From contig JBAVAR010000155.1 in NCBI GenBank assembly GCA_049585815.1, positions 1-64,000 of the forward strand: DNA of 64,000 bases. The letters are read 5' to 3'. Position 1 is the stretch's first letter. Each line of letters begins with the position of its first letter. Positions 40,722 to 48,725 of the stretch are shown here, piece after piece. The position numbers and the translations under genes are program-made. The notes beneath the pieces are model-generated. The model did no database searches, was not told the origin of the DNA, and saw nothing but the letters and a program-made list of their open reading frames with translations. This DNA comes from DATLSM01 sp049585815 (GTDB lineage: Bacteria > Actinomycetota > Thermoleophilia > Solirubrobacterales > 70-9).

Positions 40722-41882
40722 CTAGAGAATCTCGGCCAGCCGGCGCTCAAGGGCGGCGGAGACCTCATCGCGCACCGGTCCTTCGGCCAGCCGCTCGACC
40801 AGGGACTCAAGGAATCCCTCGACGATCAGTCTCTTCGCCGCCGCGCTATCGAGTCCGCGCGAGCCGAGGTAGAAGAGCTGGTCACGGTCGATCTGGGCAA
40901 TCGCAGCGGCATGCGTGCAGCGGACGTCGTCGGCGAGGATCTCAAGACCCGGGATCGCGTCGGCGTGGGCGTCGGTGGATAGCAGGAGGTTGCGGCACTC
41001 CTGGAAAGCATCGGTTTGCTGGGCGCCCGGGTCGACCTCGATCATTCCCCGCCAGACCGCGGTTGCGCCAGCGGCGAGGACGCCGCGGAAGGCGAGGTCT
41101 GAATTCGTGTTCGGTGCTGCGTGCTCCTGGGTCGTGTCATAGTCGAGGTGCTGGCCGAAGCCGCCCGCGTAACCACCGGTGACCCGCGCCTCAGCGCCTT
41201 GCCCGGCGAGCTTTGTCTCCATCCGTACCTTGCCGCGCGCGGAGCCAAAGCCAAGGGCGGCCCACTCGAGCCGCCCGTCACGCTCCACCTGCGCCCGTTG
41301 GGAGGAGAAGATCCAGGCGGCCTCAGAGATGTCCTGGGTGGCGACGTAGCGCAACCTCGCCCCCTGACCCACCCCAAGCTCAACCACCGAGTTGAGCAGC
41401 GCGTCGATCTCATCGGTGGGGGAGGAGGCATGCTCCCAGACCTCGGCCTCGGCACCCTCATCGAGCACGATCAAGGTGCGCTGGTTGACGGCCACGCCGG
41501 CTTGATCGATTTGCGCCTCGATCCGGATTGGCTCGGAGAGGCACACGCCGGCCGCGACGTGGATCAGCACACCGCCGCGCCAGGCGGCCTCGTTGCGGGC
41601 GACGAAGGGGTCCTCGATTCCCACCAGCGAGCCGAGTCGCTCGTGGATCAGCTTCCCGTGGGACTCGATCGCATCGACCAGCGGCAGCACTGTCGCACCA
41701 TCGGGCGCCTCGATCGTGGCATTGACCGTTCCCTCCGCATAGGAATCGAGATCCAGCTTTGAGAGGTCGGTGAATTCCCACCCCTTGGTCCTTTGGGTGG
41801 GCAACGGCAGCTCCCGCGCGAGAGAGGCGCCTCGCTGGCGCCTCTCCAAAAGCCAAGCAGGTTCCGTCGCAACCTCAGCCAA
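40722..41882 (-). CDS. sufD: Fe-S cluster assembly protein SufD
   Basis: The 386-residue protein has the SufD right-handed beta-helix and the C-terminal family signature (CTHAAAIAQIDRDQLFYLGSRGLDSAAAKRLIVEGFLE). With SufB and SufC it forms the SufBC2D scaffold that builds iron-sulfur clusters. The start overlaps the sufB stop by 8 bases. Confidence 0.94.
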   Translation of the reverse strand: MAEVATEPAWLLERRQRGASLARELPLPTQRTKGWEFTDLSKLDLDSYAEGTVNATIEAPDGATVLPLVDAIESHGKLIHERLGSLVGIEDPFVARNEAAWRGGVLIHVAAGVCLSEPIRIEAQIDQAGVAVNQRTLIVLDEGAEAEVWEHASSPTDEIDALLNSVVELGVGQGARLRYVATQDISEAAWIFSSQRAQVERDGRLEWAALGFGSARGKVRMETKLAGQGAEARVTGGYAGGFGQHLDYDTTQEHAAPNTNSDLAFRGVLAAGATAVWRGMIEVDPGAQQTDAFQECRNLLLSTDAHADAIPGLEILADDVRCTHAAAIAQIDRDQLFYLGSRGLDSAAAKRLIVEGFLESLVERLAEGPVRDEVSAALERRLAEIL

Positions 41883-43308
41883 TCGAGCCCTCCATTTGCA
41901 GCTCGATCAGCCGGTTGAGCTCGACCGCGTACTCCATCGGCAGCTCTTTGGTGACCGGCTCGATGAAGCCGTTGACGATCATCTTCGAGGCCTCCTCCTC
42001 GCTCAGCCCCCGGCTTTGCAGGTAAAAGAGCTGCTCGTCGCCGATCTTGGAGACGGTTGCCTCGTGACCGACGTCGGCGTCGTTCTCATCGATTCGGATC
42101 GTCGGGTAGGTGTCTGAGCGCGAGTTCTCGTCGAGCAGCAGCGCGTCGCAGACGACCTTTGAGCGCGCCTCTGTTGCTCCATCGGCGACTTCCAGCAAAC
42201 CGCGGTAGGTTGCTCGACCGCCGTCCTTGGAGATCGACTTGGAGAAAATCGAGGAGGAGGTGCGGGGCGCCGCGTGGATGATCTTGCCGCCGGCGTCCTG
42301 GTGCTGTCCCTCGCCGGCGAAGGCGATCGAGAGGATCTCACCGTGGGCCTCCGGGCCGAGCAGGTAGATCGACGGGTACTTCATCGTCAATTTCGAGCCC
42401 AGGTTGCAGTCGACCCACTCCATAGTTGCGCCCGCCTGGGCGATCGCACGCTTGGTGACAAGGTTGTAGACGTTCTGTGACCAGTTCTGTACGGTCGTGT
42501 AGCGGACCCTGGAGCTTGGTTTGGCGATGATCTCGACCACCGCCGAATGCAGCGAGTCGCTTGAATAGACCGGCGCCGTGCAGCCCTCGATGTAGTGGAC
42601 GTCGGCGCCCTCCTCGGCGATGATCAGAGTCCGCTCGAACTGGCCCATGTTCTCGGTGTTGATCCGGAAGTAGGCCTGCAGCGGCATCTGCACCTTGACC
42701 CCCGCCGGCACATAGACGAACGACCCGCCAGACCATACGGCGGAGTTGAGTGCGGCCAGTTTGTTGTCATTGGGCGGGATCACCGTGGCCCAGTGCTCGC
42801 GCACGAGGTCCTCGTGCTCGCGCAGCGCCGTGTCCATGTCGGTGAAGATCACGCCCTGTGCCTCGAGCTTCTCGTTGACCTGGTGGTAGACGACCTCGGA
42901 CTCGTACTGTGCCCCCACCCCGGCGAGGAATTTGCGCTCCGCCTCAGGAATTCCAAGTCGGTCGAAGGTGTTCTTGATGTCCTCGGGAACCTCGCTCCAG
43001 TCGCGGCTGTTGTTCTCCGCGGCGCGGACGAAATAATGGATATCGTCGAAGTCGATCTGGCCAAGGTTGCCGCCCCAGGTCGGCGTCGGACGCGCGAGGA
43101 AGTGCTGCAGTGCCTTCAATCTGAAGTCCCGCATCCATTGCGGCTCGTTCTTGTACTCGGAAATTGATTCGACCACCTCGCGGGAAAGGCCCTTGGGGGC
43201 CTTGTAGGCGTAGCCGGTCTCGGGGTCGTGGAAGCCGAACTTCTCCTTGTAATCGGCGTTGATCCCAGCGAGCTCTTTTTTCTCTGCAACTGCCTCCGGC
43301 GTAGCCAT
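41875..43308 (-). CDS. sufB: Fe-S cluster scaffold SufB
   Basis: The 477-residue protein is a typical SufB (YAYKAPKGLSREVVESIS, VGAQYESEVVYHQV, EGCTAPVYSSDSLHSAVVEI, GHEATVSKIGDEQLFYLQSRGL). The Cys in EGCTAP corresponds to the residue that receives sulfur from SufS-SufU. It is separated by 2 bases from the Rieske gene and overlaps sufD. The order Rieske-sufB-sufD is co-transcribed on the minus strand. Confidence 0.96.
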   Translation of the reverse strand: MATPEAVAEKKELAGINADYKEKFGFHDPETGYAYKAPKGLSREVVESISEYKNEPQWMRDFRLKALQHFLARPTPTWGGNLGQIDFDDIHYFVRAAENNSRDWSEVPEDIKNTFDRLGIPEAERKFLAGVGAQYESEVVYHQVNEKLEAQGVIFTDMDTALREHEDLVREHWATVIPPNDNKLAALNSAVWSGGSFVYVPAGVKVQMPLQAYFRINTENMGQFERTLIIAEEGADVHYIEGCTAPVYSSDSLHSAVVEIIAKPSSRVRYTTVQNWSQNVYNLVTKRAIAQAGATMEWVDCNLGSKLTMKYPSIYLLGPEAHGEILSIAFAGEGQHQDAGGKIIHAAPRTSSSIFSKSISKDGGRATYRGLLEVADGATEARSKVVCDALLLDENSRSDTYPTIRIDENDADVGHEATVSKIGDEQLFYLQSRGLSEEEASKMIVNGFIEPVTKELPMEYAVELNRLIELQMEGSIG

Positions 43309-43310
43309 GG

Positions 43311-43640
43311 TCAATCGACCTCCAAGACGATGGTGTCGTCCTCGACGGTTATCGGGAACGTCTGCACCGGAGCATAGGCGGGGAGCGTTCTCGGCCTGCC
43401 GGTGGTCAGGTCGAACAGCGAACCATGTCGCGGGCACTCGACCGTGCAGGTCGAGGCGTCGAACTCGCCCTCGGCCAACGGCCCGTCATCGTGGGAGCAG
43501 CGGTCCTCAATCGCGTGCACTGCTCCATCGCAGTTGAACACCCCGATCTTGAGTCCCTCGTGCTCGACCAAGCGCATCTCGCCGGGCGCGAGCTCGTCAA
43601 GTCGGCACACGGGAATTGATGTTCCGGCGGTATCTGGCAA
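43311..43640 (-). CDS. Rieske [2Fe-2S] ferredoxin of the SUF cluster
   Basis: The 109-residue protein binds 2Fe-2S through C48-x-H50 (DRCSHDD) and C69-x2-H72 (CPRHGSLFDL). It is of the non-haem dioxygenase-ferredoxin type (VFNCDGAVHAIEDRC) and is common beside sufB in actinobacteria. It may supply electrons for cluster assembly. The TTG start at 43640 is decided by AAGGAG 10 bases upstream. A TAGGAT-containing stretch further upstream may be its promoter. Confidence 0.9.
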   Translation of the reverse strand: MPDTAGTSIPVCRLDELAPGEMRLVEHEGLKIGVFNCDGAVHAIEDRCSHDDGPLAEGEFDASTCTVECPRHGSLFDLTTGRPRTLPAYAPVQTFPITVEDDTIVLEVD

Positions 43641-43867
43641 GGAAGGGAAGCTCCTTCAAGGTGGGATCGTGCAGGTTGAAGCTAATCCTACCTCTACAGT
43701 CGGATTTTAGCGGTTGGCCTCCGCCGCCGGAGCCCCATAACAAGCGCTTGACCACATCCGACCTCCGCATGCGAGTATCGGCAGGAGAATCCGCCGACCA
43801 GCCGCAAGGTGATCTTTGCGCCCGCATCGGCGGGGTCGGGGAAGAAACAGCGAGGAGAGGAAGAGCG

Positions 43868-44659
43868 ATGAGCGAGAGAGACACCTACACGGCGGGGACC
43901 CCATCCTGGGTCGACCTCGGCACGCCTGATCAGGACGAGGCGGCCGAGTTCTACGGCGCGCTATTTGGCTGGCAGGTGGAGGAGAGTGAGAACCCTGAGC
44001 AGACCGGTGGCTACCGCACCGCGACGCTGCGGGGGAAGGCGATTGGCGGCGTAATGAAGCTGATGCAGGAGGGCCAGCCACCGGCCTGGATGACCTACGT
44101 CTCCGTTGAGGACGCTGACCAGGTAGCGGCCGCCGTGCGCGAGGCTGGAGGCAGTGTGATGTTGGAGCCGATGGACGTTCTCGACATCGGGCGGATGGCG
44201 GTCTTCGCCGACCCGACGGGTGCGGTGTTCGGGGTCTGGCAGCCTCGAAAATTCGTTGGGGCGGGCTTGGTCAACGAGCCGGGGGCCTTCACCTGGAACG
44301 AGCTCAACACCCGTGACCCCGATGCCGCCAAGGCGTTTTATGCGGCCGTCTTCGGTTGGGAGCCGAGCGAGCACGACATGGGCGAGTTGGGTTCCTACAT
44401 TGAGTGGAAGCAGGGCGAGGACTCGATTGGTGGGATGATGGACATGCGCGACAGGGTCCCCGATGAGGTCCCCGCCAATTGGCTCACCTACTTCGCGGTC
44501 GATGACACCGACGCAGCGGTCGAGAAGGTGAAGGAGCTGGGCGGAGGTGTGGCCTTCGGGCCGACTGACATCATGGCCGGCCGTTTCGCCGTGGTCCACG
44601 ACCCCCACGGCGCGATCTTCGCCGTGATCAAGATGGCCGAGGACGGGGCTCCGGCTTAG
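43868..44659 (+). CDS. VOC (glyoxalase/bleomycin resistance) family protein, two tandem domains
   Basis: The 263-residue protein consists of two similar halves, each with WVDL/WNELNTPD..A..FY..LFGW and ending F.DPTGA.F / HDPHGAIFAV. This gives two VOC domains, as seen in hydroxylase-like actinobacterial proteins. The substrate is unknown and the metal residues are not certain. GAGGAGAGGAAGAG precedes the ATG. It lies between the two SUF arms on the opposite strand, splitting sufU from the Rieske gene. Confidence 0.88.
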   Translation: MSERDTYTAGTPSWVDLGTPDQDEAAEFYGALFGWQVEESENPEQTGGYRTATLRGKAIGGVMKLMQEGQPPAWMTYVSVEDADQVAAAVREAGGSVMLEPMDVLDIGRMAVFADPTGAVFGVWQPRKFVGAGLVNEPGAFTWNELNTRDPDAAKAFYAAVFGWEPSEHDMGELGSYIEWKQGEDSIGGMMDMRDRVPDEVPANWLTYFAVDDTDAAVEKVKELGGGVAFGPTDIMAGRFAVVHDPHGAIFAVIKMAEDGAPA

Positions 44660-44666
44660 CGCCAGC

Positions 44667-44687
44667 CCGGGCGGCAGGGCCGGGCAG
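44667..44687. terminator. hairpin between VOC gene and sufU
   Basis: GCCCGG (44667-44672) and CCGGGC (44682-44687) pair over a 9-base loop in the 34-base gap between the convergent gene ends. It is a weak candidate for a bidirectional terminator. Confidence 0.35.
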
Positions 44688-44693
44688 AAAAGC

Positions 44694-45119
44694 TCAGATC
44701 CTCGTTGCCTCGGCCGGGTCGCCGGCCTCGCCCTCATCCTCCCATTCAGCGGCCTTGCCGAGGCTGGCGCTCTTCACCACCTTCAGGCCCAGCATCGCGC
44801 ACTTCATCCGCGTCGCTGAGATCTCGATCCCGAGCAGGTCGAGGACGAGCTCCTTCGGCAATCGCAGCAGTTCCTCGCGTGTCCTGCCGGCCAGCTCGTC
44901 GGTCAGCAGTGAGGTTGCCGCGGTGGAGATCGCGCAGCCCCTTCCCTCGAAGGCGACTTCGGCCACCCTTCCCTGCTCGTCGAGTTCGATCGTCACGTGC
45001 TGCTCATCGCCACAGAACGGATTGGTGTCCTCGAACTCCAGGTCGGGGTTCTCGAGGCGCCCGAAGTTATGTGGCCGCTTGTAGTGCTCGAGGATCTGAT
45101 CTCGATAGAGCTCATCCAA
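44694..45119 (-). CDS. sufU: SUF sulfur-transfer protein SufU
   Basis: The 141-residue protein has zinc/sulfur ligands Cys36, Asp38 (FCGDE), Cys62 (RGCAIS) and Cys107 (MKCAML). SufU takes persulfide from SufS in organisms that lack SufE. The start is TTG 45119: AGGAGG lies 10 bases upstream and the protein then begins MDELYRDQILEHYKRPHN, as in relatives. The ATG at 45143 has no such site. It overlaps the sufS stop by 8 bases. Confidence 0.93.
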   Translation of the reverse strand: MDELYRDQILEHYKRPHNFGRLENPDLEFEDTNPFCGDEQHVTIELDEQGRVAEVAFEGRGCAISTAATSLLTDELAGRTREELLRLPKELVLDLLGIEISATRMKCAMLGLKVVKSASLGKAAEWEDEGEAGDPAEATRI

Positions 45120-46359
45120 GGTCGAAGATCCTCCTGGCGTCATGCAGGCCCTCGACCAACCGATCGATCTCCGCGGTGCTCGTGTAGACGCCGAAGCTGG
45201 CGCGAGCGGCAGCGGCGATGCCGAAGCGGTCCATGAGAGGCTGAGCGCAGTGGTGGCCAGCGCGGACGGCGATGCCGTGACGGTCGAGGATCTCCGAAAC
45301 GTCGTGGGCGTGGATGCCCTTGAGCTCAAAGGAGACAGGACCGATTCGCCGCGGACCGCCCTGCCGACCGAAGATCCGCAGGCCCGGTACCTCGGTCAGC
45401 CGCGCCAGCGCGTAGTGGGTGATCTCGCGCTCATGCGCGAGCACGCCGTCCATTCCCAACCCGTCCAGCCAGCGCAGCGCAGAGGCCATCCCGATTGCCT
45501 GTGCGATCGCCGGCGTCCCCGCCTCAAAGCGGGCGGGGGGGTCCGCGTAGGTTGACCCCGCCCGGGTTACCTTGCGGATCATCGAGCCGCCGCCCATGAA
45601 GGGAGGCATCTCGCGCAGCAACTCAAGCCGCCCCCAAAGCGCCCCAATCCCGGTCGGCCCGTAAAGCTTGTGTCCGGTCAGCGCGTAGAAGTCGACCCCG
45701 AGTTCGGCCATGTCCAGCGGCAGCTTCGGCGCCGCCTGGGCACCATCGGCAAGCACAAGCGCGCCCGCATCGTGTGCCAGTCGCGATATCTCCGTCAGCG
45801 GGTTCTCTGTTCCCAAAACATTGGAGACATGGGTGACGGCGACCAATTTCGGGCCGCGCACCAGCAACGTCGCAAGCGTCTCCATATCGAGCAGACCGTC
45901 GGAGTCGATCGGCACCCAGTCAATCGCCGCCCCGGTCCGCTCGGCAAGCTGCTGCCAGGGAACGATGTTGGAGTGGTGCTCCATCTCGGTGAGAACGATG
46001 CGGTCTCCTGAGCCGAGGTTGGCGTCGCCCCAGGCTCGCGCAACCAGGTTGATCGCCTCCGTCGCGTTGCGGACGAAGACGATCTCGCGCCGCTCGGCGG
46101 CGCCGACGTGATCGGCGACCGTCGCGCGTGCTCCCTCGAAGGCATCGGTTGCCTCTGCGGAGAGTGTGTGCGAGCCACGATGGACGTTGGCGTGGTGGCG
46201 GCGCTCGTAGCGGTCTACCGCTTGGATCGAGGCCAGCACCCGCTGGGCGCTCGCACCGCTATCCAGATAGGCGATGGGCCGCCCGTGCACCTCACGCTCC
46301 AGCGCCGGGAAGGCGGCGCGGACCTTCTCAAGCGGCAACAATGAGGTCGAAACGTTCAC
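45112..46359 (-). CDS. sufS: cysteine desulfurase SufS
   Basis: The 415-residue PLP enzyme has Lys231 (TGHKLYGP) as the Schiff-base lysine and Cys371 (GHHCAQP) as the catalytic Cys. It removes sulfur from cysteine and passes it to SufU. It overlaps sufC by 4 bases and sufU by 8, so sufC, sufS and sufU are co-translated. Confidence 0.95.
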   Translation of the reverse strand: MNVSTSLLPLEKVRAAFPALEREVHGRPIAYLDSGASAQRVLASIQAVDRYERRHHANVHRGSHTLSAEATDAFEGARATVADHVGAAERREIVFVRNATEAINLVARAWGDANLGSGDRIVLTEMEHHSNIVPWQQLAERTGAAIDWVPIDSDGLLDMETLATLLVRGPKLVAVTHVSNVLGTENPLTEISRLAHDAGALVLADGAQAAPKLPLDMAELGVDFYALTGHKLYGPTGIGALWGRLELLREMPPFMGGGSMIRKVTRAGSTYADPPARFEAGTPAIAQAIGMASALRWLDGLGMDGVLAHEREITHYALARLTEVPGLRIFGRQGGPRRIGPVSFELKGIHAHDVSEILDRHGIAVRAGHHCAQPLMDRFGIAAAARASFGVYTSTAEIDRLVEGLHDARRIFDLG

Positions 46360-47126
46360 GCCGCGGCCTCAACCTCCTCGCGAATCCAGCCGTAACCCCT
46401 CTCCTCCAGCACCCCGACCAGCTCCGGCCCGCCCTCCTTGACAATCCGCCCCTCGAACATAACGTGTACGAAGTCCGGCTTGACCATGTGCAGGATGCGC
46501 TGATAGTGGGTGATGATGAGCACTCCCATATCGGGACCGGCAAATTTGTTGACGCCTTCGGCAACAGTGCGCAGCGCATCGATGTCGAGCCCCGAATCGG
46601 TCTCATCGAGCACCGCGATCTCCGGCCTAAGCATGGCCAGCTGCAGCAGCTCCATCCGCTTCTTCTCGCCCCCCGAGAAGCCGTCGTTGAGGTAGCGGCT
46701 GGAGAAATCCCTGGGTATGTTCGCCAGCTCCATCGCCTCCTGGGCGAGCAACGCGAAGTCTTTGATCTTGATTGGCGCTTCATCGCGGGCTTCGCGTTGG
46801 GCGTTGATCACCATCCGCAGGTACTTGCTGACCGAGACTCCGGGGATTGCGACCGGGTATTGGAAGGCCATGAAGAGCCCGGCCTGCGCTCGCACATCGG
46901 GGTCGGCCTCGGTTACGTCCTCACCCTTGAAGGTGATCGTCCCCTCGGTGACCTCCAGCGCCGGATGGCCCATGATCGCGTTGGCGAGGGTTGACTTGCC
47001 CGATCCATTGGGACCCATCAGGGCGTGCACCTTTCCCTTCTCGACGTCGAGGTCGAGGCCGCGCAGAATCTCTTTATCCTCCGCGCTCACATGCAGGTTG
47101 CGAATCTCCAGCTCAGCCAATTTCAC
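46356..47126 (-). CDS. sufC: SUF ATPase SufC
   Basis: The 256-residue ABC-type ATPase has Walker A GPNGSGKST, Q-loop MAFQYP, signature FSGGEKKR, Walker B AVLDETDSGLD and switch His ITHYQR. It powers the SufBCD scaffold. GTG 47126 has AGGA five bases upstream; TTG 47120 would also fit. It lies 22 bases after the Rrf2 gene and overlaps sufS (ATGA). Confidence 0.95.
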   Translation of the reverse strand: MKLAELEIRNLHVSAEDKEILRGLDLDVEKGKVHALMGPNGSGKSTLANAIMGHPALEVTEGTITFKGEDVTEADPDVRAQAGLFMAFQYPVAIPGVSVSKYLRMVINAQREARDEAPIKIKDFALLAQEAMELANIPRDFSSRYLNDGFSGGEKKRMELLQLAMLRPEIAVLDETDSGLDIDALRTVAEGVNKFAGPDMGVLIITHYQRILHMVKPDFVHVMFEGRIVKEGGPELVGVLEERGYGWIREEVEAAA

Positions 47127-47148
47127 TCCATTCCTGGGTTTGAGAAGG

Positions 47149-47622
47149 TCAGACGGCGCTTCCCAGCGCCTCGATCTCACGGCGTCCCTCGGCGCCAGCG
47201 AACTCCACCAGCTCGGCCAGCGTGGTGCCGGCCAGCGCCTTGCTGACCCCGCCCTGCACGCGCATCCAAAGCAGCTTTGTCGCACAGGCGCGGTCGCCGT
47301 CGCTCTCGTGCGAGCACAGCACCTTGCCCTCGGGCGTCTCGTGGAAGCACTCCATCGGGGCGATCTGGCCCTCCAGCGCCTCAACCACCGCGTCCATTCT
47401 GATCTCCTCCGCCGGCTTGGCCAGCCGATACCCGCCGTGGGCGCCACGTGTTGATGTGACGAGACCAGCCTTACGCAGCTTCGCGACCAGGTGCTCAAGG
47501 TAGGAGAGCGGCAGCCGCTCGGCCTCGGCTACGGCGCTGAGGGAGACCGGGACCGAGCCGGGCTGTCGCCCCAGCTCGACCATCAGTCTCACTCCGTACT
47601 CGGCTTTGGTCGAGAACAGCAT
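47149..47622 (-). CDS. Rrf2-family regulator of the SUF genes
   Basis: The 157-residue winged-helix protein has the Rrf2 start (MLFSTKAEYGVRLMVEL), recognition helix region (PLSYLEHLVAKLRKAGLV, RGAHGGYRLAKP) and three Cys in MECFHET, VLCSHE and DRACATK (C-x10-C-x9-C), likely ligands of an iron-sulfur cluster. By position it is the SUF repressor that senses cluster status. The spacing of Cys differs from IscR (C-x5-C-x5-C), so ligand identity is an inference. Confidence 0.88.
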   Translation of the reverse strand: MLFSTKAEYGVRLMVELGRQPGSVPVSLSAVAEAERLPLSYLEHLVAKLRKAGLVTSTRGAHGGYRLAKPAEEIRMDAVVEALEGQIAPMECFHETPEGKVLCSHESDGDRACATKLLWMRVQGGVSKALAGTTLAELVEFAGAEGRREIEALGSAV

Positions 47623-47630
47623 CACCCTAA

Positions 47631-47636
47631 ATCCTA
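47631..47636 (-). promoter_or_regulatory. -10-like box for rrf2-suf operon
   Basis: TAGGAT on the minus strand is followed by 8 bases and the ATG at 47622 (5 bases and the GTG at 47625). The surrounding GTAGGATTTAG resembles GTAGGATTAG upstream of the Rieske gene (about 43684-43693), so the two SUF arms may share control. Confidence 0.42.
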
Positions 47637-47668
47637 CTGAAGCGGTCGGTTATGGGCCCGGCCAGGTC

Positions 47669-47685
47669 CTTCGTCATAATCGAAG
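47669..47685 (+). promoter_or_regulatory. dyad over a -10-like CATAAT before htpX
   Basis: CTTCG-TCATAAT-CGAAG is a 5+7+5 inverted repeat; CATAAT at 47675-47680 is a possible -10. It would fit a repressor site in the rrf2/htpX divergent region. No binding protein can be named. Confidence 0.3.
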
Positions 47686-47713
47686 CCACCGTCTGAGGAG
47701 GAATTGAGCAGCA

Positions 47714-48571
47714 ATGAGTACCACCAAGCAGTCGAATTTCGGTGCGACGATCCGCACCACGATCCTGATGGCCTCGCTCTCGGGGCTGCTCGTCGTGATC
47801 GGCGCCCTGATTGGGGGCGCCAGCACCGCGCTCCTCTTCCTCGGTATCGCCGTCCTGATCAACTTCTTTTCCTACTTCTTCAGCGACAAAATGGCGTTGG
47901 CGATGAGCGGCGCCAAGCCGGTGAGTGAAGAGGAAGCGCCGAAGCTGTACGCGACCGTGCGGGAACTGACGACCCGGGCCGGCCTGCCGATGCCCCGCCT
48001 ATATGTGATCCCGCAGGACCAGCCCAACGCTTTCGCCACTGGCCGCAATCCAGAGCACTCGGCGGTCGCCGTCACCCGCGGCATCCTCAATCTCCTCTCC
48101 GACGAAGAGCTGCGTGGCGTGCTTGGGCACGAGCTGACCCACATTCGCCACCGTGACATCCTGATTCAGTCGGTCGCCTCCAGTATCGGCGCCGCAATCA
48201 CCTATCTCGCCTACATGCTGCTCTGGTTCGGCGACGAAGACAACTCACCGTTGGCCCTGGTCGGCCAGTTCGCAATCTTCCTCCTGGCGCCGATCGCTGC
48301 GTCGATCATTCAGCTGGCGATCTCGCGGCAGCGTGAGTACGCGGCTGACGCCGGCGGAGCGGAAATCAGCGGCAATCCGGAGTCCCTCGCCAGCGCCCTT
48401 TTGCGCCTCGAGCAGGGGGCAGCTGCGATGCCGATGCAGGTCAATCAGGCCGCCGAGCCGCTTTACATTGTCAAGCCCTTCTCCAGCAAGGGGCTCGCCG
48501 GTCTCTTCTCCACCCATCCGCCGATCGAGGAGCGCGTCAAGCGCCTGCGCCAGATGCGGCCCTCGCTCTGA
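47714..48571 (+). CDS. htpX: HtpX-like membrane zinc metalloprotease
   Basis: The 285-residue protein has two N-terminal membrane helices, an M48 motif GHELTHIRHRD and two more hydrophobic segments after it, then SRQREYAADAGGAEI with the third zinc ligand Glu. HtpX degrades misfolded membrane proteins. The ATG at 47714 follows GAGGAGG. It is divergent from the Rrf2 gene. Confidence 0.93.
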   Translation: MSTTKQSNFGATIRTTILMASLSGLLVVIGALIGGASTALLFLGIAVLINFFSYFFSDKMALAMSGAKPVSEEEAPKLYATVRELTTRAGLPMPRLYVIPQDQPNAFATGRNPEHSAVAVTRGILNLLSDEELRGVLGHELTHIRHRDILIQSVASSIGAAITYLAYMLLWFGDEDNSPLALVGQFAIFLLAPIAASIIQLAISRQREYAADAGGAEISGNPESLASALLRLEQGAAAMPMQVNQAAEPLYIVKPFSSKGLAGLFSTHPPIEERVKRLRQMRPSL

Positions 48572-48682
48572 CCGGCCCTTCTCCTGATCGCGCCCAGCGG
48601 CGACGGCTGTCCATCTCAATAACGTAACGGGGGTCCGATCCCGAGAAGGGGGGAGGCAGGCGTAGCTCGCCAAGCGTTGTTA

Positions 48683-48699
48683 CTATACTTTTTGAAGTA
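48683..48699 (+). promoter_or_regulatory. shared promoter/operator motif, copy 1 (rhodanese-thiF gene)
   Basis: CTATACTTTTTGAAGT (48683-48698) is identical over 16 bases to copy 2 before cysM. It contains a -10 hexamer TATACT (48684-48689) and a dyad TACTT-TTTG-AAGTA (48686-48699) that overlaps it. A ribosome site (TAGGAG) and the ATG follow at 48726. Confidence 0.6.
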
Positions 48700-48725
48700 A
48701 AGCCGATCCGGATTTAGGAGATTCA

